This document shows, piece by piece, positions 1 to 7,441 of a stretch of 64,000 nt of DNA. Made by a program: the position numbers and the translations under genes. The DNA is taken from the NCBI GenBank assembly GCA_041399065.1, contig JAWKTN010000003.1, positions 682,001-746,000 of the forward strand. Direction: 5' to 3'. Origin of the DNA: JAGQPD01 sp020426865 (lineage in GTDB: Bacteria > Planctomycetota > Planctomycetia > Pirellulales > Pirellulaceae). How positions within the stretch are numbered: the first letter of the stretch is position 1; each line of letters starts with the position of its first letter. Under the pieces are notes generated by a model. The model had not been told where the DNA came from. It did no database searches and saw nothing but the letters and a program-made list of their open reading frames with translations.

Positions 1-540
1 CGTCTTGCGGCTCGGGGACGCCCAAGGCTGTCCGGGCCAGGCGGAGTGCCGCCTCGCGCTGCGTGGCGCCTAAGAAGCCGCCGTAGCGCAGTCGCCGAAA
101 GTGCGGTGGCAGGATGTGCAAGGCGAAGCGTTGCACGAACTCTGCACCAGGCATGGTTTCGGTTTTTTGCGCACGGCCATCGCGGTAGTCCTTGTAGCGA
201 ATCGTGACTTGCCCGTCTTCGTCGCTTAAGATGCGCGCGTCACTGATCGCGGTGCCCGTGACATAATGGGACAGATACCGAAAGGCAGCGTCTTGCCGGA
301 ACGTATCTTCCCGCGTGCCGCAGTGGATCACCCAGGGCTTGGCCGAAAGTGGCGCAAGCCACTGGCGAAACGCTTGCTCATCGTCAGCAAGTGCTCCGAG
401 CTCTGGCGGCAACCACAGTTTCCCAGCGCGATAGCGGCGGCGCAGTTTTTTGAGATAAAGGGTTGACCGTCGCGCGAAGTTCGCTGCAACGGGGACACTG
501 AAAGGTAAGCGCCCGACCTGGGCAAGTGGCTGAAGGGGGG
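1..540 (-). pseudogene. IS91-family (Y2) transposase, C-terminal part, runs off left edge
   Basis: Reading the minus strand from about 540 to the window edge gives one open frame with typical late IS91/Y2-transposase features: a stretch reading KLRRRYRAGKLWLP, then KPWVIHCG, FRYLSHYVTGTAISDARI, then GQVTIRYKDYRDG and FVQRFALHILPPHFRRLRYG. This matches the block after the catalytic HUH/Tyr core in IS91 transposases (KPWVVYA..., YLGRYTHRVAISN, RYKDY, HVLPxGFxRIRxYG). No start codon or zinc-binding N-terminus is found in this frame: upstream of ~540 the sequence loses family similarity and abuts the IS66 tnpC stop at 609, so the 5' part seems deleted or degraded. The C-terminus lies outside the window. 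It cannot be judged whether the copy is active; the missing N-terminus argues for a relic. Confidence 0.7.
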
Positions 541-608
541 CGCGGCAGGGGCTGGTTGCCGCGCGGGCACCGGCTCGTGGCGAACTGCGTCAACGTGAAG
601 GGTGTCGG

Positions 609-1562
609 TTACGCAGAGGCGATTTGCTGAGCGCGGGCATGAATCCGCTGGCGTGCTCGACGCACGCGTTTGGCATCGGCGCGGTCCGTTTTCTCGGCCC
701 TTCGCCCAATCCGGATGGACGTCGGATGAGCTGAGGCCCAGCGGTCTGGCAAGAGGTCGCTGAGGTATTCTGAGTCTCGATCCAAGAGGCTGGGATTACG
801 TTGCGTTGCGTAAGCCAGTTTTTGTAGCACGTCGGTGAGATAGTCCTCGACGATCAGGTTGTGACGATGCGCACTGCTGACAATACTCAGTAGCTGCAAC
901 CGCCCCTTTGCCGCTCGCGGATGTCCCAGAAACAACCAGTTGTTGCGACCAACGGTAAATGGGCGGATGATTTGCTCGGCCTGGTTATTATCAATTGGCA
1001 ACAGTCCGTCACTTAAGTATCGCTGAAGCGACACCCATTGATTCTGCAAGTAACCCACTGCCTTCCCAAAGCGACTGCTCGGCAACGCCGCCTTTCGAAC
1101 CGACTCGCTTTCGAGCCACTTCTCGATTTCCTTCCAGACTAGTACCGCGTCGCTCTGGCGGAGTTCCCCACGCGCGTCAACATCCAACAGCTTGCCGCGT
1201 TCCTCGATCGCATACAACCGCCTGTAAAGAGCCAGCAGCTCGGCACACAGAATCGGTTCGTATGCCTCCGCTTTGACAAACTCCCGGCGCGCGTGTGCAT
1301 TGCAACTGGCATGCACAATGCGGCCATCGCTACGTTCTTCGATGTGCGCATACGCTTCATAGGCATCGGCGACGACCGTACCGCGGTACGAGGCGAGCCG
1401 CGCATCGACGAACCCATGCGATCGCGTCAGTGACCAATGAAAACAGTTATAAGGTGCTAAATCGTCGAGTCCTGCAAATAGCCATGCGTAACTGGTTACC
1501 GACCCCTGAGTATTGACTTCTTGCGGTTCACCATCGGGCGGCTTGGACTTGCGCCCGTTTTC
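609..1562 (-). pseudogene. tnpC: IS66 transposase TnpC, C-terminal half (frameshifted)
   Basis: The frame is open from a TGA at 1563-1565 down to the TAA at 609-611. It starts in family-like sequence (NGRKSKPPDGEP, VTSYAWLFAGL) and contains the DDE_Tnp_IS66 hallmarks: DARLASYRGTVVADAYEAY, HASCNAHARREF, then LPIDNNQAEQIIRPFTVGR and the FLGHPRAAKG block. The acidic residue of DNNQAE is a conserved DDE position. The N-terminal half lies in another frame (1528-2496); the two overlap at 1528-1562 and must be joined near an AGAAAAC run (minus strand) around 1555-1566. An in-frame ATG at 1316 would give a 235-residue fragment, but similarity continues upstream of it, so this is a broken gene and not a separate one. 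The last ~60 residues are basic and variable. Confidence 0.75.
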
Positions 1563-2496
1563 TCAAGACCTCCTCTTGTTCAGCATCGAGTGAACCGCGT
1601 GTCAGCAACAGTCCCGTCGTCTCATCAATGTGAACGATCTGCTGCCCAAGCACGCAGGTGTCCATCAACTCAAACAGCGGACCAGATACGTCCGCACTGT
1701 AGTTGATCAAGTCGTTGATCGTCGAGCGACTGGGAAACCAACCGCACTGTGCGAACCAATCTTGGTGCCGGTAGGTGGGTTGATGGAAGGCGAATTTCTG
1801 CGCCAGAATAGCCGCAATCACATCGAAGTCGTAGCGACAGCCTTCCACAATGGCGATCGGAGCCGGTGCCGCAAACACGCCCTCTTCCGGTTTTCCTTCT
1901 ACCACGTACTTGCAGCGAATAATCCGCTCGACATACGTCTTCGGAGGTTCGAAGCGTAATCGTTCAGTGATCGAATCGCCAATATACCTCATTCCTTCTT
2001 TTTCTTCGTCGCTCAGATCGAACAAACGATCGCGCCGTTCCAGATGTTCTGGGAAGGTCTCGTTACGCCCTTGCTGTTGGCGACGCTCTTTTGCCTTCCG
2101 ACGACGGGCCTCCCAGTCTTTAATCAATTGCTCATCGATTTTGGCCTGGGCGTCATCGAGCCCGGCGACTGTCACGCCGGGGTCCACATCGTCCTGCGGT
2201 TCTAAGTCGGGAAACAACGGTGGCGATTCCGATCCCGTTCGCCGTTCGGAACGACGACCCCACAACCGATTGGTGAGCACCTTGTTGGCGACTTCAAGTT
2301 CCTCGATCTGCTGTTGTTGTGCTTTGATCGTGTCGCGAGATTGCTGTTGAAGATCGACCAACCGGTCGCGATCGTCTTGCAACACTTTGGTTGCATCGAG
2401 TAACGCCGCGTATTCCAATTCACGCTGCTCGGCCTGACGAGTGAGCGTGTCAATGGTGGTCTGCATTTCGCGGAGTTGAGAGAGTGTTTCGTCCAT
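1528..2496 (-). pseudogene. tnpC: IS66 transposase TnpC, N-terminal half (frameshifted)
   Basis: This 322-residue open frame carries the leucine-zipper-like coiled coil (residues ~1-75, ending LTNRLWGRRSERR), the variable linker and start of the IS66 catalytic domain: the CKYVVEG zinc-like region, CRYDFDVIAAILAQKFAFHQPTYRHQDWF and HIDETTG, whose aspartate is expected to be the first catalytic DDE residue. It then leaves the family alignment at KRAQVQAARW and stops, while the correct continuation sits in the 609-1562 frame. Removal of one base in the AGAAAAC run would fuse the halves. Either an inactivating mutation or a recoding site is possible; IS66 transposases are not usually made by frameshifting, so inactivation is the simpler reading. 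Confidence 0.75.
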
Positions 2497-2579
2497 GACG
2501 AAGGGAATTGTAACGGGCAGTTGCTTCCATGCAATGCCCGTTTATCGTCATAGAGAATATTTTCTGTCACTAATCACAA

Positions 2580-2996
2580 TCAGCACGCGGCAGCCATGTT
2601 GCTAGCGCTGCGGCTGTGTGACACGTCGCCAACTGGTGGTTGGGACTGCTCAATCTGAAATCGCTTGCGCCGCTTCGCTGAGCCCAAGTCGACACCACCC
2701 AAAATCATCGCCAGCGTCGTGCCGTCGATTTCCGCCACGATGGAGTCGTCCTTCGCTGAAGGAAGCTGGAAACGCCCACGCTCCAGCCGCTTCGCCCACA
2801 CCGCAAAACCGTCGCGGTCCCAGCAAAGTACCTTGCAGCGATTTTGCGCGCGGTTGACGAAGACGAAGTAGTCACCGGTCATCACGTCCTTGCCGAAGGT
2901 GTGGGACACAATGGCAACCAGACCGTCGAACTGCTTGCGCATGTCCGTGGCCGTCGTGCAAATGAAGATGCGGATCGAGGAGGGGATACTAAGCAT
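2580..2996 (-). CDS. tnpB: IS66 accessory protein TnpB (Orf2-like)
   Basis: A 138-residue protein matching the IS66 Orf2/TnpB family: it starts IRIFICTTATDMRKQFDGL, continues VMTGDYFVFVNRAQNRCKVLCWDRDGFAVWAKRLERGRF, the characteristic conserved block. Its ATG overlaps the 3' end of tnpA by 8 bases, implying translational coupling. The last ~30 residues after SAKRRKRF are not typical of the family and may result from a shifted or extended end. TnpB is required together with TnpA for IS66 transposition, but its biochemical role is not well defined. Confidence 0.82.
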   Translation of the reverse strand: MLSIPSSIRIFICTTATDMRKQFDGLVAIVSHTFGKDVMTGDYFVFVNRAQNRCKVLCWDRDGFAVWAKRLERGRFQLPSAKDDSIVAEIDGTTLAMILGGVDLGSAKRRKRFQIEQSQPPVGDVSHSRSASNMAAAC

Positions 2997-3345
2997 GGGG
3001 CGTATCCTCCTGGTGCGGACCTACGACGGCTCGAATCGCAGTAGCGATCGCCACGCTGCGCTCCGCAGGCACACGAATGACCGTCCCATTGGCGATTACG
3101 ATCTCGACTATCGCGGGAGAATTCACCGCCACGGGCGGGAGTTGCACGAACGCTGCTCGGTCGCGACGCGCGGCAAACGCTTCCTTATCGTTATCACACA
3201 GCTTCTGCTTCCACTTGTAGTAATTCGCCACCGAGACCTTTTCCCGACGACAAAAATCCGCAACCGTCAAACCGCTCGACGCCTGCTCCCGCAACCGCTT
3301 ACGCCACTCCATAGCGAGGGACTCGTTGACCCGACGTGACATCAA
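2989..3345 (-). CDS. tnpA: IS66 accessory protein TnpA (HTH)
   Basis: A 118-residue basic protein with an N-terminal helix-turn-helix of the IS66/IS3-OrfA type: WRKRLREQASSGLTVADFCRREKVSVANYYKWKQKL at residues ~13-48. The remainder contains the loosely conserved FVQLPPVAV and IVIANGTVIRVP blocks found in IS66 TnpA. It is first in the IS operon and overlaps tnpB. Presumed DNA-binding factor of the transposition complex. Confidence 0.8.
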   Translation of the reverse strand: MMSRRVNESLAMEWRKRLREQASSGLTVADFCRREKVSVANYYKWKQKLCDNDKEAFAARRDRAAFVQLPPVAVNSPAIVEIVIANGTVIRVPAERSVAIATAIRAVVGPHQEDTPHA

Positions 3346-3393
3346 TGGACTCCTTTTTCAGGGGAAACGAAATGAACCACCCCCCGAAATTAA

Positions 3394-3927
3394 TCCCAAA
3401 GTCAAGAATGCTCGTATCGGGCGCTTACGATTCGGCATGGCAAGGGGGGCAAGGACCGCACGGTCCCAGTGGGACCGCGGGCCCTGCAATGGCTCAGCGC
3501 CTATCTCGAACGCGCACGTCCGACGTTGGTCAGTTCCGTCGGTGCCGGCAATACCCCACGATTGTTTGTCTCCTGCCATGGCAAACCGTTTGGAGCATCG
3601 AACCTATCGAACTTGATTGCCACTTACATCCGCGCCGCCACGGACAACACCACGGGTAGCTGCCACTTGTTTCGGCACACGACTGCCACGTTGATGTTGG
3701 AGCATGGCGCGGACCTGCGTTCGTTGCAATCACTACTTGGTCATTCCAGCCTGACGACAACGCAGATCTACACGCACGTCAGCATTCAGCACCTCAAGCA
3801 AGTGCACGATCAGACACATCCCGCCAACCGCCCGGCAAAGGCCAGTAAGTCGGAGGACACCTCGGCGAATCCCATCGATTCGAGCGATTCTCGCCCCGGA
3901 GAAGACACGACCCGGTCGATGGAATAG
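3394..3927 (+). pseudogene. Tyrosine recombinase/integrase, 5'-truncated catalytic domain
   Basis: The frame opens after a TAA at 3391-3393 and soon reads LTIRHGKGGKDRTVPVGPRAL, a classic mid-catalytic-domain segment of XerC/D- and phage-type integrases. It then has HLFRHTTATLML (HxxR box), LLGHSSLTTTQIYTHV (third-box His and nucleophile Tyr) and a hydrophilic tail. The first catalytic Arg (box I) and the whole N-terminal SAM-like core-binding domain are missing. A GTG at 3469 could give a 152-residue peptide, but similarity begins ~48 bp earlier, so the gene is truncated, plausibly by the neighbouring IS66 insertion. The catalytic His-x-x-Arg, His and Tyr are all intact. Confidence 0.75.
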
Positions 3928-3940
3928 AATAGTTGTGATC

Positions 3941-3986
3941 GGCCAGTCAGCTCTCGCGCACCCGTGCGCGGGAGCTTGGACTGGCC
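3941..3986. repeat. Long imperfect inverted repeat after the integrase fragment
   Basis: Left arm GGCCAGTCAGCTCTCGCGCAC (first 20 bases of 3941-3961) pairs with the right arm ending GCTTGGACTGGCC at 3986, with a CC centre between GCGCAC and GTGCGC. Only about two mismatches and one bulge interrupt the ~21-bp arms. It lies 14 bp past the integrase stop and could be a terminator without a T-tract, a recombination site or the scar of an element end. Confidence 0.6.
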
Positions 3987-4102
3987 ACGCAGACGCATCA
4001 GTGTGTCATGCATGTTCTTTGACAAGATAAACGCACGATCAACAGCGCATTCGCCCTGGACCACTCCTGGAGACCTCCCTACCGCACATCTGGCAGTGGG
4101 CA

Positions 4103-5047
4103 ATGCACAGATGGTACGACAGCAAAACCGGACGCTGGATCAGCGAGGATCCGATCGGGTTTGCGGGTGGGGATGCGAATCTGACGACGTATGTAGGGAA
4201 TGCCACAATTGACTTCGACCCTGACGGTCTCGTGGGGCGACAATGGTGGGATGACCTTTCGTTTTGGGAGAATCCCTCGTACTATACGTGGTCAATTCTA
4301 CCTTGGATGGCCGACGGTGCTACGGACTATGTGACCTCGTTCTGGTGGCACGGAAAAAGTGTCGTTGCTGAAGCAGAAAGTAAGGCAAGACAACGAGAGG
4401 CGATCATAAATGACCTGAGCTATATCGAAGGCGGTGCCGGAGCTACATCGGTTAACGTTTCGAACGTGGGCTACGAGCACTACCGTGATACAAGAGAGGC
4501 TGGCGACTGTCTGCAAGGAATGTTGACGGTTGCAGGTGAGCAATATTTCACGTTTTTTGCAGCGGGGTTTGAAGGCGTCTTTATCGTCGGAACGAGCGGC
4601 CGAGTAGCAGCGTTGGAAGCCATTGAAAACGGTTCGCTTAGCGTTTATTCACAACGACAGATGCTCGCAAGACGGCTGATGGTGAATACCGGAATCGACG
4701 ATCATCACATATTCACGTATCATCGAAGAGCGCGGTTTAAAGACTATTTCGGAATCGATGTTAACGACTATACCATTCAGCTTAATTGGTTGGAGCACGA
4801 AGCGATTCATTCCGGTCGAAAGCGAACCTACGATCTCTGGGCCGGTTGGTGGGATCAAATGTTAATGGACGCATTTAGGGATAGTGCTCGACTGAACGGC
4901 TGGAGAGAAGGCATGCCCTTAAACAAGTATCTGAGCAAAGACGAGATAATGGAAGCGGGTAAGAAGCTGGTTCGAGACGTGTTTGGTGAGGAATGGGGTG
5001 AGAACATACAACCGTTTGGCAAGCACCCCGTTTCATGTGCGGAGTGA
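4103..5047 (+). CDS. Orphan RHS C-terminal tip: RHS-core remnant plus putative HNH-like nuclease toxin
   Basis: The first ~42 residues are the end of an RHS repeat-associated core: RWYDSKTGRWISEDPIGF, then AGGDANLTTYVGN and DPDG, the sequence that normally closes the RHS shell just before the variable toxin. Residues ~45-314 are the variable tip. A dense motif at residues 199-250, DDHHIF...F..YFGI...DYTIQLNWLEHEAIHSG...LW.GWW, resembles HHIF/HxxIH-type toxin nucleases of the wider HNH/His-Me group found at the ends of polymorphic toxins (inference; no search was run). The rest of the multi-kilobase RHS shell and a secretion signal are absent: upstream codons (IWQWAM) are not RHS-like. ATG at 4103 is the first usable start. 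A small gene follows 5 bp downstream and is the likely immunity partner. Confidence 0.72.
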   Translation: MHRWYDSKTGRWISEDPIGFAGGDANLTTYVGNATIDFDPDGLVGRQWWDDLSFWENPSYYTWSILPWMADGATDYVTSFWWHGKSVVAEAESKARQREAIINDLSYIEGGAGATSVNVSNVGYEHYRDTREAGDCLQGMLTVAGEQYFTFFAAGFEGVFIVGTSGRVAALEAIENGSLSVYSQRQMLARRLMVNTGIDDHHIFTYHRRARFKDYFGIDVNDYTIQLNWLEHEAIHSGRKRTYDLWAGWWDQMLMDAFRDSARLNGWREGMPLNKYLSKDEIMEAGKKLVRDVFGEEWGENIQPFGKHPVSCAE

Positions 5048-5052
5048 AGGCT

Positions 5053-5520
5053 ATGAAGCGACTCGAGTATTGGAGAGGTGATTGGAGCTCACGGGCCCTC
5101 AACGCAGTTCTTGACCGCGGTTGCCAGACAATGTCCGAGTTTCTCAGTCGTTTCCCTGGCAGACCGTACCACGAACTCGCCGCAGAATTGGGGAATGTTG
5201 TTGCGCCGCTGCAACTGTTGTACGTACAATTGTCTGAAGCGACATCTGAAACGGCGATGCGGTCTGCTGCTATGGACTGCTTGTGTCGCGAAATCAACGA
5301 AGCCTTTCCGAGGGGATGGGTCAGATCTGGCCCGAAGAGTTGGAGTTCGTGTTCCGCCCGATTTCGTTCAGTTGCACACGCGGCAAGCTACGCGGATAGA
5401 ATTAGTGACGTTCAGGTTTCGTTGGCTAAGCAATCACCGCCGGACGGTTGGCTCCCTCGCGATGCCGATGATCCTGTTTTGGTAGAGAGATTCGGGAAAT
5501 TCTGGCCATTGAATGGTTAG
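5053..5520 (+). CDS. Probable immunity protein for the RHS toxin
   Basis: A 155-residue protein, not recognised as a known family. The ATG at 5053 is preceded at 8 bases by GGAG that overlaps the toxin stop codon, so translation is likely coupled; an upstream ATG at 5035 inside the toxin gene is less well placed. The sequence is rich in hydrophobic helices (YHELAAELGNVVAPLQLLYVQL) and lacks signal peptide or membrane segment, as expected for a cytoplasmic immunity protein. Size, direct downstream position and codirection fit the rule in polymorphic toxin loci that each toxin tip is followed by its cognate antidote. The assignment rests on context only. Confidence 0.55.
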   Translation: MKRLEYWRGDWSSRALNAVLDRGCQTMSEFLSRFPGRPYHELAAELGNVVAPLQLLYVQLSEATSETAMRSAAMDCLCREINEAFPRGWVRSGPKSWSSCSARFRSVAHAASYADRISDVQVSLAKQSPPDGWLPRDADDPVLVERFGKFWPLNG

Positions 5521-5551
5521 CTACTTTGTTCAAGCAAATCCGCCTAATGCT

Positions 5552-5610
5552 TTGTGGTTCGAGGTATCGACATTCCACGCAATTGATGAATACCTTGTGG
5601 TTCGAGGTAT
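5552..5610. repeat. 16-bp direct repeat TTGTGGTTCGAGGTAT, two copies
   Basis: Exact copies at 5552-5567 and 5595-5610, 43 bp apart start to start, just downstream of the probable immunity gene. They may mark a small duplication or insertion scar. Confidence 0.6.
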
Positions 5611-5912
5611 TATGCTCGCGAGGCAACGGGCGACAGGTAGTGTTTCGCGACGAGCGGGACTATCACTGATTCATCGAACCGGGGCGGTCGAGGGGAGCGT
5701 CGGGCTATCTGAATTCCAGCCCATTGCCCTTCCGTCGCGTGTTGTCAGTGCACCACAACCACGCCGCTTGGGACAGGATGCCGACCAAACCGGCCAGATT
5801 TTCGGACGGGTTATCTAACGATCTTTGTCTTCTCAGGATGAGGCTCCAAGCCGCATTTCGCAAATCGCTCTCGATTTGCAAATACCATGTCCGTGTTATC
5901 TCCGTGGCACTT

Positions 5913-6086
5913 CTGGCCGGCTCGCCCGGCAGGAGCCAAAGTTTGGTTGGCTAGAGGTTCCGCGACTTCACCACCCCGGCCCGGGCGGGTGCCGCCTGCG
6001 GCGGCGACTGCCTCGGCCAATGCGGGTGTGACAACGATTGGCACCCTAGCTTTCAAACTTTGGCTCCTGCCGGGCAAGCCGGCGAG
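5913..6086. repeat. 33-bp inverted repeat pair, 108 bp apart
   Basis: 5913-5945 (core GCCCGGCAGGAGCCAAAGTT) is the near-perfect reverse complement of 6054-6086 (core CAAACTTTGGCTCCTGCCGG), with about two mismatches. The arms also include the internal short palindromes GCCGGC. The enclosed 108 bp has no gene. The arrangement is that of a miniature inverted-repeat element or a pair of head-to-head REP-type units. Confidence 0.65.
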
Positions 6087-6183
6087 GGGGCCAAGGAACG
6101 ACGCAATGGTAATCCCGATTTGCCATTCGCGCAAGATGCACGAACTCGCAGCTATTGCCAACTCGCTATGACGCATGTGTGTC

Positions 6184-6334
6184 GGCCCTTCGGGCCTGGG
6201 CTGTGCAGGGCACCTCACCGGTGGCTGCGCCACCGGCAGAGTTTGTTGCGGCCATCCGGGCCGAAGGCCTGGAAGGCCTTGGGATCGATAGAACGAACGT
6301 CACCTCGAGCTCGCCGTCCCAGGGCCGAAGGCCC
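6184..6334. repeat. Cluster of REP-like GC-rich hairpins
   Basis: Three short perfect stems with 3-nt loops: GGCCC-TTC-GGGCC (6184-6196), CCGGTGGC-TGC-GCCACCGG (6218-6236) and GGGCC-GAA-GGCCC (6322-6334); a weaker GGCC-GAA-GGCC lies at 6259-6269. The recurrent trinucleotide-loop design is that of REP/BIME sequences mobilised by Y1 transposases, a relic of which lies ~1.1 kb downstream. Confidence 0.55.
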
Positions 6335-7021
6335 GACGCAGTTGTGTTACGGTCCAGCGCCGGGGATCGCAGCCATACTCAGAATCCCGGTATGCGTACG
6401 CGTACTCGCTCGTCGTCGACCGACAAGGGTTCAATGAAGAGCGATTGACAGCCCGACCGGCGCAGGTGCGGACGGATTCGTGGCGTTGATGCTTGGGGCC
6501 TATAAGCCGAGAAAGGCTTGCTCGTAGCTCAGAAGAGGGGATTTGTGAGGCTGGGTAAGCGCGGCACGCTGTTGGAGCGAGATGTCCACCGCGACATGGT
6601 CACGCTTTCTCTCATGTGACGCGCGGTTGGCGCATGATCGCCGCCCACCGCGCGCACCGTCATGGCTACTCGTCGTTTCCAGCAACGAGCAATAGGTCGG
6701 ATCAGGATGTCACGAGTGCCTGGCGTCATATGTCGGGAATCAGTCCTTCACAGAGCGGGCCGAACTGGACTTCGATGGGGTCTTCCATTGCCGGTAGGCC
6801 GTCGAGCGACACGTCCATCAAGGCGAAGTACGTGTGGCAATCGTCGAGCGTCGACAGCTGCGTAAAGACTTGCCTGTGAAAGGCAAGCAGGCCCGCCACG
6901 AACCAGTTGGTGGCTTGCACCGTCATCCGCCCCAGCGATTGCATCCCAGGCATCGCACAGCGACGACAGTCCGGTGCGTACGGCTCGCGCGTTGGCGCCG
7001 TCTGCACGTTCGCTCGCCCAA

Positions 7022-7077
7022 CTCCGGTGCCAGCCACTCCGCCGAGCCACTCTGCCAAGATCTCCGGTGCCAGCCAC
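7022..7077. repeat. 16-bp direct repeat CTCCGGTGCCAGCCAC, two copies
   Basis: Exact copies at 7022-7037 and 7062-7077, 40 bp apart, separated by a partly related CCGAGCCACTCTGCCAAGAT segment. Non-coding context. Confidence 0.6.
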
Positions 7078-7441
7078 CCCCTTCGGTTGAAAAGAAATAT
7101 TTGGAGTTCTATTTCCCAAAAAACTTGACTGGCCGGTGCTCCGATACTGCTCCCGTCCTCGCCAACGCCCGAATATGGCTTCTAGGCTTCGTCGCGTCCC
7201 GCTCGTCAATCCAAGCTAGACCTTTTCAGTCGGCGCGCACGGCCAGTGCGGGAGATCGCCGCCACCAGGAAGAATGCGACCAAACAAATCGACTTCGTCG
7301 ATCTTTCACGAATTCGACGTTAATAATTCGCCAACGCGTAACAGAAAACGCGCACTATGAAACGCACCTCGATCACCACCTCATCCAATCCCATTTGGAC
7401 AGCGAGTTTTTTGAGTGTCGCCAACAGGAGGCGTGACCAGA

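Larger units (their letters stand above)
609..3345 (-). mobile_element. IS66-family insertion sequence (tnpA-tnpB-tnpC)
   Basis: Three consecutive minus-strand genes in the canonical IS66 order: a TnpA-like HTH protein (3345-2989), a TnpB 'Orf2-like' protein (2996-2580) and the large TnpC transposase (2496-609, frameshifted). Limits are those of the coding regions; no convincing terminal inverted repeats could be aligned by eye, so the true ends, probably a few tens of bases further out on each side, are not fixed. The right side is followed within ~50 bp by the truncated tyrosine recombinase and the left side abuts an IS91-type fragment, which suggests insertion into, or recombination with, older mobile DNA. 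Confidence 0.8.
5521..7441. other. Gene-poor, repeat-rich interval
   Basis: No open frame here has recognisable protein similarity; short frames on both strands overlap one another and look like chance. The interval holds a 16-bp direct repeat (5552/5595), a 33-bp inverted repeat pair (5913-5945 and 6054-6086), three GC-rich hairpins (6184-6196, 6218-6236, 6322-6334) and a 16-bp direct repeat (7022/7062). A minus-strand frame 7058-6726 (110 codons) is the longest candidate of unknown identity and is probably a gene remnant or non-coding. Confidence 0.5.

Noticed and set aside
1528..1566. Programmed frameshift in tnpC
   Set aside because: AGAAAAC is not a classical slippery heptamer, joining would need a one-base skip, and IS66 tnpC is normally a single frame; mutation is simpler.
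3941..3986. Possible integron attC site
   Set aside because: The arms do not end in RYYYAAC/GTTRRRY and the neighbouring recombinase is not recognisable as IntI; kept as an unexplained inverted repeat.
6726..7058. 110-codon minus-strand frame
   Set aside because: No family recognised, surrounded by repeats and overlapped by a longer frame; not called as a gene.
5552..7077. CRISPR-like repeats
   Set aside because: Only two copies of each repeat, no regular spacers and no cas genes.
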